DNA from: Clostridia bacterium
Lineage (GTDB): Bacteria > Bacillota > Clostridia > Oscillospirales > CAG-382
Assembly: GCA_017436675.1 (NCBI GenBank)
Contig: JAFSCS010000031.1
Coordinates: 1-64,000, forward strand
Reading direction: 5' to 3'
Length of the DNA: 64,000 nucleotides
In this document: positions 17,151 through 25,309 of the stretch, piece after piece
Layout: every line of letters begins with the position of its first letter
Numbering within the stretch: the stretch's first letter is position 1
Notes under the pieces: model-generated
Seen by the model: the letters and a program-made list of their open reading frames with translations, nothing else
Database searches by the model: none
Told to the model about the DNA's origin: nothing
Translations under genes and position numbers: made by a program

Positions 17151-18566
17151 TTAAACAATTTGCTCCACCTTGATGGTGTTGGTGTTTCCCGATCGTCCGT
17201 TGATCGGACCTGCCGTCAAAACGACGTTGTCTCCGCTTTTCAATTCGAGCGCGAGCTTTGCGCATTCCATCGCTTTATAGAACATAACGTCAACGGAAAC
17301 GAATTGCTCCGAGAGCATCGGCTTTACGCCCCAACTGAGCGCAAGCTTCCTCCAGACCTTTTTGTCGGTAGTCATACCGATGATATCGACGGGGCTGCGG
17401 AATCTGCTGACCATACGAGCCGTCGTTCCCGAAACGGAGTTGACAACGATCGCCTTTGCGCCGACGTCGATCGACATCGCGCAGGTGGCGTGGGAGATCG
17501 CATCAAGCGTATTTTTTATGCGGAATTCATAGGTAGTAAACCGTTTTTCATAGCTGATGTGTTGCTCTGTGAACTCGCATATCTGCGCCATATTGTGAAC
17601 TGCTTCAACAGGGTATTTTCCCGCCGCAGATTCACCCGAAAGCATAACCGCAGAAGTACCGTCATATACGGCGTTGGCAACGTCCGATATCTCTGCTCTC
17701 GTGGGGCGCGGGTTTTGGATCATCGATTCGAGCATCTCCGTTGCGGTGATAACTCTTTTGCCGAGCATACGGCATTTGCTGATGAGATGCTTTTGCACCG
17801 AAGGGACCTTGACGAACGGTATCTCAACGCCGAGGTCTCCTCTCGCGATCATAATGCCCTCACAAGCCTCGCAAATATCCTCGATATTATCAACGCCCGC
17901 TTGGTTTTCGATCTTCGCGATGATCTCAATATTCTTTCCGCCGTTGCTGTCAAGAAGCTCGCGTATTGCCAAAACGTCGGATTTCGTTGATACAAACGAT
18001 GCCGCAACAAAATCAACGTCGTTTTCGATCCCAAAAAGTATATCTGCCTTGTCCTGCTCCGAAAGATACGGACCTGACATCACCTTGTTCGGAAACGACA
18101 TACTTTTACGGTTCGATAGCGTACCGCCGATAAGCGTCGTGCATATCGCGTCGGTATTTGTCAGCTCCTTGACCTCAAAAACAACGAGTCCGTTGTTGAC
18201 AAGTATCTTGTCTCCGACTTTTATATCTTTAATAAGCCCCGCGTAGCTGACCGAAACACGCGATCCGTCACCTTCGACGTCTTTTGTCGTAAAGGTGAAT
18301 TCGCTTCCCGTGGGGATATCGACGCTGCCGCCGACAAAGGTTTTGATCCTGTATTCGGGTCCTTTGGTGTCGAGCATTATCGGTATCGGTTGACCGAGCC
18401 TTTCGCGAACTCTTTTTATCAGATCTATTTTTTCCTTGTGCTCCTCGTGTGTTCCGTGGGAAAAATTGAGACGTGCAACGTTCATTCCCGCGAGGATCAT
18501 TTTTTCCAACACCTCCTCGGTCGCGCTTGACGGACCGATGGTGCATATTATTTTTGTTTTTCTCAT
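17151..18566 (-). CDS. pyk: Pyruvate kinase
   Basis: Converts phosphoenolpyruvate and ADP to pyruvate and ATP, the last step of glycolysis. The 471-residue protein has the usual pyk plan: TKIICTIGPSS at the N terminus, GMNVARLNFSHG, MLDTKGPE, the active-site lysine in IEIIAKIEN, MIARGDLGVEIP, TATEMLESM and the C-terminal allosteric domain ending in VEQIV. There is no extra C-terminal PEP-binding domain of the kind found in Bacillus. An AGG-rich ribosome site lies 8 bases before the ATG. It is transcribed alone from its own promoter. Confidence 0.96.
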   Translation of the reverse strand: MRKTKIICTIGPSSATEEVLEKMILAGMNVARLNFSHGTHEEHKEKIDLIKRVRERLGQPIPIMLDTKGPEYRIKTFVGGSVDIPTGSEFTFTTKDVEGDGSRVSVSYAGLIKDIKVGDKILVNNGLVVFEVKELTNTDAICTTLIGGTLSNRKSMSFPNKVMSGPYLSEQDKADILFGIENDVDFVAASFVSTKSDVLAIRELLDSNGGKNIEIIAKIENQAGVDNIEDICEACEGIMIARGDLGVEIPFVKVPSVQKHLISKCRMLGKRVITATEMLESMIQNPRPTRAEISDVANAVYDGTSAVMLSGESAAGKYPVEAVHNMAQICEFTEQHISYEKRFTTYEFRIKNTLDAISHATCAMSIDVGAKAIVVNSVSGTTARMVSRFRSPVDIIGMTTDKKVWRKLALSWGVKPMLSEQFVSVDVMFYKAMECAKLALELKSGDNVVLTAGPINGRSGNTNTIKVEQIV

Positions 18567-18576
18567 TAATAAGACC

Positions 18577-18622
18577 TCCGTGCTTCTTTTGGTATTATAC
18601 TATTGTGTCTTCACTTTTTCAA
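18577..18622 (-). promoter_or_regulatory. Promoter of the pyruvate kinase gene
   Basis: On the minus strand TTGAAA, a 17-base spacer and a perfect TATAAT lie about 30 bases before the pyk start codon. Confidence 0.7.
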
Positions 18623-18650
18623 GCACAAAAACAGCAAAGATTTCATCGCC

Positions 18651-19556
18651 TCAATCATCGTTGCCCTCAAGCAGATATTTCTCGAGCTCGCGCGCGGCGA
18701 TGCTGAGCGGTCTTTCTCTGTCCTTGACGAGACAGAACCACCGTGGCGGTATCTCGTCGCGGAGCGGTATGTTGTATATCTCACCCTTTTCGATAAATTC
18801 GCCCGCAAAGATATCGGGCAAAAACCCGAGCCCGAAATCGTTTTTTATCAGTGGGAGTATCTGGTCCGTCGTCGCGACCTCCATATCGGGAAGCACGGAG
18901 ACGCCGCGCTCCGAAAAGTACGTGTTGAAGAATTCATACGTCTTCGTCGTTTTTCCGAGCCCGATATACGGATATGACGACATCTGCTCGAGATCGAACG
19001 GCTCGGCGCAAAGATGACGGAATTTCGGTCCGCCGACGAAAAGCTCACGAAAGGATTTCAGCCTCGTTTCCTTCAGCGGACGCGAAACGCCCGTCGGCGT
19101 CGTTACAACGCAAAAATCAACGAGTCCGCTCTTGAGCGCGGCGATCGCTTGCGGTGTCGAGTGGTTTGAGATGTGTATTTTTATTCCGGGGTACGATTTC
19201 ATAAAACGCTTCAACGTCGGAATGATAATTCCGTGAAGCGCCGTTTCGCTCGCTCCGACGGTAACCGTACCGCTCTCAAGCCCCTTGCCCGCCGTCAGCT
19301 CCTCCTCGGCGCTGTGGATATGCTCGTAAGCGAGAGAGATGTGCTCGAAGAGCCGCTCTCCCTCGGGTGTTAACGACACACCCTTGTTCGTCCTCACAAA
19401 CAGAACGCACCCAAGCTCGTTTTCGAGATTCTTGATCGCTCTCGTGATGTTCGGTTGGCTTCCGAGTAAAACGTTCGCCGCTTGGCTGAAGCTCCCGTAT
19501 TTCGCAACGTAATAAAATATCCGATAATAATCGTAGCTTATATACATATCCTTCAT
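18651..19556 (-). CDS. LysR-family transcriptional regulator
   Basis: A 301-residue protein. The winged helix near residues 8-65 includes FYYVAKYGSFSQAANVL, SQPNITRAIKNLE and SLTPEGERLF; the rest is the effector-binding domain (VTVGASETALHG). It is transcribed away from the aminotransferase gene that begins 130 bases to its right. LysR proteins often control a divergent neighbour, so that gene is the first candidate target; this is inference only. The region between them carries the aminotransferase promoter. Confidence 0.87.
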   Translation of the reverse strand: MKDMYISYDYYRIFYYVAKYGSFSQAANVLLGSQPNITRAIKNLENELGCVLFVRTNKGVSLTPEGERLFEHISLAYEHIHSAEEELTAGKGLESGTVTVGASETALHGIIIPTLKRFMKSYPGIKIHISNHSTPQAIAALKSGLVDFCVVTTPTGVSRPLKETRLKSFRELFVGGPKFRHLCAEPFDLEQMSSYPYIGLGKTTKTYEFFNTYFSERGVSVLPDMEVATTDQILPLIKNDFGLGFLPDIFAGEFIEKGEIYNIPLRDEIPPRWFCLVKDRERPLSIAARELEKYLLEGNDD

Positions 19557-19601
19557 CCTTGTTCATATCAAAATCATATAGCTGTAATAATAAATATATA
19601 T

Positions 19602-19630
19602 TTTACATATCGCTCTGATGGTATTATACT
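19602..19630 (+). promoter_or_regulatory. Promoter of the aminotransferase gene
   Basis: TTTACA at 19602-19607 and TATACT at 19625-19630 are 17 bases apart, in the space between the divergent LysR and aminotransferase genes. Confidence 0.6.
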
Positions 19631-19687
19631 GTAGCAGTACGAAAAAGTAAATAGCTTTTTTAAATTTTTTTATCGGAGAATGGTCCA

Positions 19688-20968
19688 ATGCAGTACGTAA
19701 ATATGACAAAAGAACAGCTCAAGCTTGAGCTTGAAAAATATAATGCCGAAATGAACGCCTTGAAGGAGAAGGGCTTGAAGCTCGATCTCTCAAGAGGTAA
19801 GCCGTCGAAGGAGCAGCTCGACCTTTCGATGCCGATGCTGAACGTGATCAACTCGCGCTCCGTGATGGATTCCGAAAACGGAGTCGATTGCCGTAACTAC
19901 GGCGGACTCGACGGTATCCCCGAGGCGAAAAGACTTCTCGCCGATATGCTCTCAACGAGAAGCGAAAACGTCCTCGTCAGCGACAACTCCAGCCTTTCGT
20001 TGATGTTCTCGCTCGTTTCTCACGGTATGCTCGAGGGAATTATGGGTGAAACACCGTGGTACGAGGTGAAAAACAGAAAATTCCTTTGCCCCGTCCCCGG
20101 ATATGACCGCCATTTCGCGATCACCGAGCATTTCGGATTTGAGCTTATTTCCGTGCCGATGAACGAAGAAGGTCCCGATATGGACGTTGTTGAACGACTC
20201 GTGTCAAGCGATGATTCGATAAAGGGTATCTGGTGCGTTCCGATGTATTCCAACCCGACGGGTATCGTGTTTAGCGATGAGACGGTGAAGAGATTTGCAC
20301 ACCTGAAGCCGAAGGCGAAGGATTTCAGGATCTTCTGGGATAACGCATATTGTGTCCACAGCCTCTACCCCGACGATAACGTCAAATTCCCCGATATCCT
20401 CGAGGAATGCGCAAAGGCAGGGAATGCGGATATGGTCTATGAGTTCTGCTCGACGAGTAAGATCTCGTTCCCGGGCGACGGCATCTCCGCTCTTGCAACG
20501 AGCGTCGCCAACCTCATCGACGTTAAAAACTTTATGAAATTCTCGACGATCGGCCCCGATAAGCTCAACCAGCTCCGCCACGCGAGATATTTCAAAAACC
20601 TCGCAGGTATCAAAGCACATATGGCGAAGCACGCCGATATAATGCGTCCGAAATTCGAAAAGGTGCTCGAGATCCTCGCGCGCGAGCTTGAAGGCACGGG
20701 CATCGCAAGCTGGACGAAGCCGAGAGGCGGATATTTCCTCTCGTTCGATACGATGAACGGATGCGCGGCGAAGGTGGTCGCGCTTTGCAAAGAAGCAGGC
20801 GTCGTGTTCACGGGTGCCGGTGCAACGCATCCCTATGGCGTCGATCCCGAGGATAAGAATATCAGAATAGCACCCTCATTCGCAACGCTCGACGAGATCG
20901 ATACCGCAGCAAGTCTATTTTGCCTCGCTGTGAAGATCGTTTCGCTCGAAAAGCTGATCGCAGAATAA
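19688..20968 (+). CDS. PLP-dependent aminotransferase (AspT/MocR-like class I)
   Basis: A 426-residue fold-type I aminotransferase. The opening LDLSRGKPSKEQLDLS, the NYGGLDGIPEAKRLLADML segment, PGYDRHFAI, PMYSNPTGIVFS and WDNAYCVHSL are typical. The PLP-binding lysine is in CSTSKISFPGDG, and RGGYFLSFD carries the region before the substrate arginine. It matches the family of aspartate aminotransferases known from Corynebacterium (PF12897 type). Aspartate or a related amino acid is the likely substrate, but the specificity is not proven by the sequence. GGAG lies before the ATG. Confidence 0.88.
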   Translation: MQYVNMTKEQLKLELEKYNAEMNALKEKGLKLDLSRGKPSKEQLDLSMPMLNVINSRSVMDSENGVDCRNYGGLDGIPEAKRLLADMLSTRSENVLVSDNSSLSLMFSLVSHGMLEGIMGETPWYEVKNRKFLCPVPGYDRHFAITEHFGFELISVPMNEEGPDMDVVERLVSSDDSIKGIWCVPMYSNPTGIVFSDETVKRFAHLKPKAKDFRIFWDNAYCVHSLYPDDNVKFPDILEECAKAGNADMVYEFCSTSKISFPGDGISALATSVANLIDVKNFMKFSTIGPDKLNQLRHARYFKNLAGIKAHMAKHADIMRPKFEKVLEILARELEGTGIASWTKPRGGYFLSFDTMNGCAAKVVALCKEAGVVFTGAGATHPYGVDPEDKNIRIAPSFATLDEIDTAASLFCLAVKIVSLEKLIAE

Positions 20969-20975
20969 TAAATAC

Positions 20976-21003
20976 CAACCGCAGAAATCTTTCTGCGGTT
21001 TCA
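20976..21003 (+). terminator. Terminator after the aminotransferase gene
   Basis: AACCGCAGAAA and TTTCTGCGGTTT form an 11-bp stem with a tiny loop just after the stop codon. An almost identical stem recurs at about 21245-21270. Confidence 0.8.
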
Positions 21004-21270
21004 GTTTGCAGACAAAGTCTGGAAACTGAAGCAGACTGAGAGAAACGAAGTTATTTTTCACGAAAAACGAGCGTCGGCTTACAAAGGTAAGGTAGTCGAG
21101 TTTTTCGTGAAAACCCTTGAAATTTCAATAGATAATTATTATTCCTTATAAAAAGAACCAAGCTTATTATTGGTGATAAGCTTGGTCTTTTGCTTTAATT
21201 CATCCTTCAAGGGTGTAAAGAACGAGTTTGTCTTCAGTCTGCAACCGCAGAAAATTTTTTCTGCGGTTTT
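21003..21270. repeat. Run of four hairpins between aminotransferase and GntR genes
   Basis: In order: CAGTTT-G-CAGAC/GTCTG-G-AAACTG (about 21004-21030), TTTTCACGAAAAAC with its complement (about 21055-21113), ACCAAGCTTAT/ATAAGCTTGGT plus T's (about 21157-21190) and AACCGCAGAAAA/TTCTGCGGTTTTTT (about 21245-21270). The last two are good terminators. I see no gene here. Confidence 0.6.
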
Positions 21271-21282
21271 TTGTTATCCTAT

Positions 21283-21325
21283 TGACAAACGAGCGAAAAT
21301 GTTGTACTATTGTATTACAACAAGG
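21283..21325 (+). promoter_or_regulatory. Promoter and likely GntR operator
   Basis: TTGACA (21283-21288), a 17-base spacer and TACTAT. An inverted repeat GTTGTA-N9-TACAAC overlaps the -10 box and start site. YtrA-type GntR regulators bind such spaced repeats at their own promoters, so autorepression is likely. Confidence 0.65.
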
Positions 21326-21346
21326 ACACAAAAGGAGGAGAGTCAG

Positions 21347-21712
21347 TTGGCGTATGTATTTAACCCGAAATTGCCGATCTATCTTCAGATGATGGATATC
21401 ATCAAGGAGCGTATCTTCAACGGAACGTATAACGCGCGGGAGGCGATACCGTCCGTGAGAGAGCTTTCGGGCGAGTTTTCTTTGAACCCCAATACCGTCC
21501 AAAGAGCTTTTCGTGAGCTTGAGGACACGGGGCTTATAATCACCCATTCGACGATCGGACGAACCGTTACCGACGACGATCAGCTCATCGAAAGAGAGCG
21601 GGAAAAGACTTGCTCGAAAATAATCGAAAGAATGCTTCTTGAAATGGAAAAGATCGGGATCGACGAAAGTGAGATCGTCTCTCGCGTCGAAAAGAAAATA
21701 AAGAATAAATAA
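21347..21712 (+). CDS. GntR-family regulator, YtrA type
   Basis: I chose the TTG at 21347, preceded by AAAGGAGGAGA at 7 bases; the open frame to the left would cross the promoter. The 121-residue protein opens with FNPKLPIYLQMMDIIKERI and contains the GntR winged helix with PSVRELSGEFSLNPNTVQRAFRELE. The short helical tail, without an effector domain, defines the YtrA class. Such regulators control the ABC transporter encoded downstream. Here that ABC gene starts 20 bases later but is broken by the prophage. Confidence 0.88.
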   Translation: MAYVFNPKLPIYLQMMDIIKERIFNGTYNAREAIPSVRELSGEFSLNPNTVQRAFRELEDTGLIITHSTIGRTVTDDDQLIEREREKTCSKIIERMLLEMEKIGIDESEIVSRVEKKIKNK

Positions 21713-21732
21713 AATTGAAAGGAAAAGGAAAA

Positions 21733-21865
21733 ATGAACGGATATTTAGTTAATGCCGTAAACCTGACGAAAACGTTCGGAAGCGTTACAGCATTGAACAA
21801 TTTCAGTATCTCATTGCCAAAGGGGCGAATAATCGGACTTCTCGGTCCGAACGGAAACGGTAGAA
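21733..21865 (+). pseudogene. ABC transporter ATPase gene, 5' fragment cut by the prophage
   Basis: The first 43 or so codons encode a normal ABC ATPase start: NLTKTFGSVTALNNFSISL, then GLLGPNGNG, the first half of Walker A. Where GKTT should follow, the frame reads RKVQCF and then runs into sequence next to the integrase gene. The protein is therefore truncated within its ATP-binding loop in the lysogen. The 3' part should lie at the other prophage end, beyond the window. It was the second gene of the gntR operon. Confidence 0.85.
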
Positions 21866-21884
21866 AAGTACAATGTTTTAGTCA
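21858..21884. other. Left prophage attachment site (attL region)
   Basis: Host ABC coding sequence ends at about 21860-21866 and the integrase stop codon (minus strand) is at 21882-21884, so the junction lies in this short interval. Large serine integrases use a 2-base crossover core inside 40-50 bp sites. The exact core cannot be fixed without attR or an empty site. Confidence 0.7.
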
Positions 21885-23303
21885 AAAAAATATAATGCTT
21901 TCAGGAACGATTTGTTTATTTTCGTCTATACTAAACTCTCGTATAATCGTTCGCCAAAAAGCCTTTTTATTTTCTTTTGTCAGCTTTTCGTATATTCCTT
22001 TATAATCCGTCTCTAACAAACCTTTCAACGCATCAAGATCACGCTTGGGCGGTTCTTCGGTTATGTCGAGTGCTTTCAATTTCTTTTCGAGTTGGAAATA
22101 TTCGGTGTCATACTCCTCCTCGGATATGCGCCCCTTCCTAAACATCGTGTTTAGTCGTTCCATTTCTGCTTTAAGTTTTTCAGCTTTTAGGGCGTTGTTA
22201 TTTTTAGGTTGGCTTTCCTCAACGGTTTCGATTTTCAGCACTTCGTTATTTATATACTGCTCAAAGTTGTTTAATAATTGCTTCTCGATTTTTCGTTCGC
22301 TAATAGATTTAAGGAACGTACATATTTTTCGCGTTCTTGCAGCATTACAACGATAGGTGAACACATCGTACTTACCACTACTTTTAACGTAGTTCCCCGA
22401 TAGGTTGTTATGGCAACAAGGACATTTTATCAATCCGCTAAATATAAATGTGTGGTTTGGGCGAGACGGCATGCGCGAATTTCTTTTCTTAATATCTTGT
22501 ATGCGGTCAAACCTCTCTTTAGATATATACGGCTCTACATAATCGGGAACACCTTTGTACTCACCATATAGCAAAGTATCCGAAAGAAAATTGTTAAGTG
22601 TAGTCATAGTCATTTTTTTGCCGTACTTTAGATTGACATATCCCAACGTTGCTCCCTTGCTTTGGTGTTGCTCAAAGAAATCCAAAATATCAAGTGTCAT
22701 TTCTTCGTTTTCTTTGTCTTTAACGAGATACCTATTTTTCTTTTCGCCTTCTACTACCCACGGAAACAGAAAACATTGTGAGCCTGTTATGACTTGTTTG
22801 TTTTTTATCCGCATTTTGTTGTTGAACTTGATTCTTTTGGAGGTTTTTTTAGCCTCGTATTCCGCCATAGTCAAATAAATATTAATCTTAAAAGCCGCAT
22901 CGGGGTCTTCGGGGTCGAGGTCGGGTTCTTCAATAGAAATCCAAGAAACGCCTGCCGCGGTGAGTTGCTTTTGTGCAACGTAAAACTCGCCGACATTCCT
23001 AAAGTAGCGGTCAATACACTTAAATACAACAATATCAAATTTCCCAACCTTTGCGTCCTCTAAAAGCTCCGCAAGGGCTTTTCTTTTGCTGATTTCGAGT
23101 GTCGCACTTATTCCCTCGTCAACATATTCATCCACGGCTACAAGTTCATTTTCGGCAGCAAATTCATCGATGAGATTAAGCTGATCCGAAATTGTATATC
23201 CGTTTTTCTTTTGCTCATCGGAGGAACATCTCGCATATTTGGCTATGCGTATCACTCGGTTTCTCTCCTGATATCTCAATAGTTGTTTGTAATTTCCATA
23301 CAT
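21882..23303 (-). CDS. Large serine recombinase (phage integrase)
   Basis: A 473-residue site-specific recombinase that integrates and excises the prophage. The catalytic serine lies in YARCSSDEQ near residue 28, and the resolvase domain continues through DIVVFKCIDRYFRN. The recombinase domain follows, then a zinc ribbon with CPCCHNNLSG and a later cysteine pair (about 310-345). A coiled-coil segment rich in Lys and Glu (about 370-415) completes the usual plan of large serine integrases. It is the outermost phage gene, transcribed towards the left junction. GGAG stands before the ATG. Confidence 0.95.
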   Translation of the reverse strand: MYGNYKQLLRYQERNRVIRIAKYARCSSDEQKKNGYTISDQLNLIDEFAAENELVAVDEYVDEGISATLEISKRKALAELLEDAKVGKFDIVVFKCIDRYFRNVGEFYVAQKQLTAAGVSWISIEEPDLDPEDPDAAFKINIYLTMAEYEAKKTSKRIKFNNKMRIKNKQVITGSQCFLFPWVVEGEKKNRYLVKDKENEEMTLDILDFFEQHQSKGATLGYVNLKYGKKMTMTTLNNFLSDTLLYGEYKGVPDYVEPYISKERFDRIQDIKKRNSRMPSRPNHTFIFSGLIKCPCCHNNLSGNYVKSSGKYDVFTYRCNAARTRKICTFLKSISERKIEKQLLNNFEQYINNEVLKIETVEESQPKNNNALKAEKLKAEMERLNTMFRKGRISEEEYDTEYFQLEKKLKALDITEEPPKRDLDALKGLLETDYKGIYEKLTKENKKAFWRTIIREFSIDENKQIVPESIIFF

Positions 23304-23483
23304 TTCAATCGTTCTCCTTTGTTATTTTGTTGGTAACTGTAAAAAACAGTATCACCTCCCTTATACGACATATTTTTCTTCTGATATCAGTTTCTAACAA
23401 TTTCCGCTATTCGATTTTTGAAAATTGTCTTATAATAAAAATCGCAAGAACATAAGTTTGCCCCGGTGAAAGGAGAACCGCTT

Positions 23484-23594
23484 ATGCAAGAAAAGTACAT
23501 AGAAGAAATTGTAGAATTACTGAAAAACTGCAATGACGTGTCGTTACTTGATCTTATTTTTCAGTTGTTAAGAAAGCAAGCAACACAGGCTTAA
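23484..23594 (+). CDS. Small phage protein, 36 residues
   Basis: Begins with ATG after AAGGAGAACCGCTT. The protein is a short helical sequence containing EEIVELLKNCNDVSLLDLIF, resembling tiny proteins seen near repressors in Clostridia phages. Its last 41 bases overlap the end of the repressor gene on the other strand. A TATAAT near 23430 could serve it. The function is unknown. Confidence 0.5.
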   Translation: MQEKYIEEIVELLKNCNDVSLLDLIFQLLRKQATQA

Positions 23595-23946
23595 CGGCTT
23601 GTCGCTTTTCGGGGCTGAGTCTTGAAAGCATTTCAACCATAGAAAAAAGTTCATCATCCGATCTCATTTCAATAACGATGTCTGCGAGGACATCGTTCTT
23701 TTTTTGCGACAAAGTTCTTTCGCGTGGCACGTCGTAACCCCACAACCATAGTTCGGAAACGTTAAGCAATACCGAAAGTTTATGAGTAGCATCTTGTCGC
23801 GGTTCGACCGCTCCCGAAAGATATCTACTTATAGTGCTATGGCTTAACCCTGCCTCTTTTGCGAGATCAATTTGTTTTTTTCCTGCATCTTTCATAGCCT
23901 CGGCTATTCTTTCTGCCGTAGTTGCTACTCTTTCCATTTTTCCCAT
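23554..23946 (-). CDS. XRE-family phage repressor (CI-like)
   Basis: A 130-residue protein with an N-terminal helix-turn-helix (about residues 10-65: KQIDLAKEAGLSHSTISRYLSGAVEPRQ) and a helical C-terminal part without a peptidase domain. GGAGGTG lies before the ATG. Its promoter faces the cro-like gene, the standard lysis-lysogeny arrangement. Because no LexA-like protease part is present, self-cleavage is not expected. Release of repression may involve the ImmA-like peptidase at 37.87 kb, which is inference. Confidence 0.85.
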   Translation of the reverse strand: MGKMERVATTAERIAEAMKDAGKKQIDLAKEAGLSHSTISRYLSGAVEPRQDATHKLSVLLNVSELWLWGYDVPRERTLSQKKNDVLADIVIEMRSDDELFSMVEMLSRLSPEKRQAVKPVLLAFLTTEK

Positions 23947-24120
23947 ATTGACACCTCCTTACTTTATTGCATTATATCACCATTTTTGCACTAATGCAAG
24001 GTTTTCGAGAAAAAAATTGCAAAAAAGCACAAAAAACTATTGACAAATCAAAAGTATATCAATATAATAAATTACAGATGTGCAAGATTGCACATAACCC
24101 AACGAAAGGAGGCTCACCCA
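23947..24120. promoter_or_regulatory. Divergent switch promoters
   Basis: Minus strand: TTGCAT, 17 bases, TATAAT for the repressor, with TTGCA-N4-TGCAA over the -35 box. Plus strand: TTGACA near 24042, 17 bases, TATAAT for the cro-like gene. The two promoters lie back to back. Confidence 0.75.
24078..24095. promoter_or_regulatory. 18-bp palindromic operator, copy 1
   Basis: ATGTGCAAGATTGCACAT, a perfect palindrome except for the central GA, lies just downstream of the cro-like promoter and before the gene's ribosome site. An identical copy follows the gene. Confidence 0.7.
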
Positions 24121-24323
24121 TGAGACGAGATTATACTGAACTTCGCAAAAAGATTCGAGGAAAATATCTTAAACTTGAAGATTTTGCAAAAGACCTCGGC
24201 ATAAGCGTAGGCACTTTAACTCTTAAACTTGCGGGAAAAAGCGAATGGTCGAGAATGGAAATAGAAAGAACAGCTATTTTATTAGACTTAACGCCTGACG
24301 AGATTTTAGAGTATTTTTTTTAA
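24120..24323 (+). CDS. Cro-like helix-turn-helix protein (DUF739 type)
   Basis: The ATG at 24120 follows AAAGGAGGCTCACCC. The 67-residue protein has one helix-turn-helix (LEDFAKDLGISVGTLTLKLAG) and ends with LLDLTPDEILEYFF, the pattern of DUF739 phage regulators. It probably opposes the CI-like repressor. The gene is bracketed by two identical 18-bp palindromes, probably its own binding sites or those of the repressor. Confidence 0.8.
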   Translation: MRRDYTELRKKIRGKYLKLEDFAKDLGISVGTLTLKLAGKSEWSRMEIERTAILLDLTPDEILEYFF

Positions 24324-24329
24324 TCTTCT

Positions 24330-24347
24330 ATGTGCAAGATTGCACAT
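24330..24347. promoter_or_regulatory. 18-bp palindromic operator, copy 2
   Basis: Exact repeat of the palindrome at 24078-24095, located 7 bases after the cro-like stop codon and before the next gene. Confidence 0.7.
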
Positions 24348-24368
24348 AATAAGAGAGGAGTCGATGCA

Positions 24369-24494
24369 ATGGCAAAACCCAATGGGGCAGATATCTTGAA
24401 AATCTTAATTGAACTTTACGCAAAACAAGAGGGAGTAAAGATAACCTACGAAATTGAGAAGGGAGGAGAAACCAATGAAACTCACGGAGGCTAA
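24369..24494 (+). CDS. Small phage protein, 41 residues
   Basis: ATG after AGAGAGGAG. The short helical protein (ADILKILIELYAKQEG) overlaps the next gene by 20 bases, which suggests coupled translation. I do not recognise a function. Its placement at the start of the early operon is common for tiny phage proteins. Confidence 0.45.
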   Translation: MAKPNGADILKILIELYAKQEGVKITYEIEKGGETNETHGG

Positions 24495-25290
24495 CTACTA
24501 TTCGAGAGAAGCAAACCTTCACTATTTCAGCGTATCGCAGTTCAAGGATTTTATGAAATGCCCCGCGATGGCAATGGCGAAATTGAGGGGCGAATACGAG
24601 GATAGAGCAACACGCGCCTTATTGCTCGGAAAGTTCGTTGACGAAATGCTGACAGGTACACGGAAATCGCAAATGGAGTTCATCGAGGAGAACCGAGAAG
24701 ACCTTATAAAAAAAGACGGCAATTATTACGCCGACGTAGCCCAAGCGGTAGGAACGATAGAACGAATAAAGCAACAACCGAAAATGATGCACTACCTCAA
24801 CGGAAAACATCAAGTCATTATGACGGGCGAGATTGAGGGAGTTCCGTTCAAGATAAAAATGGATAGCTTCGACGAGAACGAGTTCATAGCAGACCTTAAA
24901 TATATGAAAAGTCTGCGTAGCCCTAACCTATTTCAACCAATGATTAAGTATTGGGGCTATGACTACCAAGCAGGGGCTTACCAAGAAATCGTTCGGCAGA
25001 ACATCGGAAAACGGCTACCGTTCTTCTTCGATGTTGGAACAAAAGAAAAACCCGCACACCTCGCTCTCGGAGAGATTAATCAATGGAATATGGACGAGGC
25101 TTTAGATGTCATAAAAAAGAATATCGTCCGTTTTCAGAAGATTAAGACAGGCGAACTACCTGCCGAGCGGTGCGAAGATTACGATTGTGATCATTGCACC
25201 ACAACGAAAATCATAACAGAAGCGATAGATACCGATTTATTCGGTATGAGTACCGCGCAGATTAAAGCCATGAAAGGCGAGATTATATAG
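24475..25290 (+). CDS. PD-(D/E)XK nuclease, RecE/exonuclease VIII-like
   Basis: A 271-residue protein starting at the ATG after GGGAGGAGAAACC. SVSQFKDFMKCPAMAM at the N terminus and the core FKIKMDSFDENEFIADLKYMKS give the D-x(n)-D-x-K nuclease motif; YDYQAGAYQE follows. The family degrades one strand of double-stranded DNA for phage recombination. A cluster of cysteines and a histidine near residues 230-242 (CEDYDCDHC) may bind metal. It precedes a Sak4-like ATPase, forming a probable recombination pair. Confidence 0.8.
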   Translation: MKLTEANYYSREANLHYFSVSQFKDFMKCPAMAMAKLRGEYEDRATRALLLGKFVDEMLTGTRKSQMEFIEENREDLIKKDGNYYADVAQAVGTIERIKQQPKMMHYLNGKHQVIMTGEIEGVPFKIKMDSFDENEFIADLKYMKSLRSPNLFQPMIKYWGYDYQAGAYQEIVRQNIGKRLPFFFDVGTKEKPAHLALGEINQWNMDEALDVIKKNIVRFQKIKTGELPAERCEDYDCDHCTTTKIITEAIDTDLFGMSTAQIKAMKGEII

Positions 25291-25309
25291 AAAGGAGAAC
25301 CATTACAAA

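Noticed and set aside
17088-17990. 300-codon frame antisense to pyk
   Set aside because: Pyruvate kinase is unmistakable on the other strand.
21170-21346. 59-codon N-terminal extension of the GntR regulator
   Set aside because: It would run through two terminators and the promoter; the TTG at 21347 has an excellent ribosome site.
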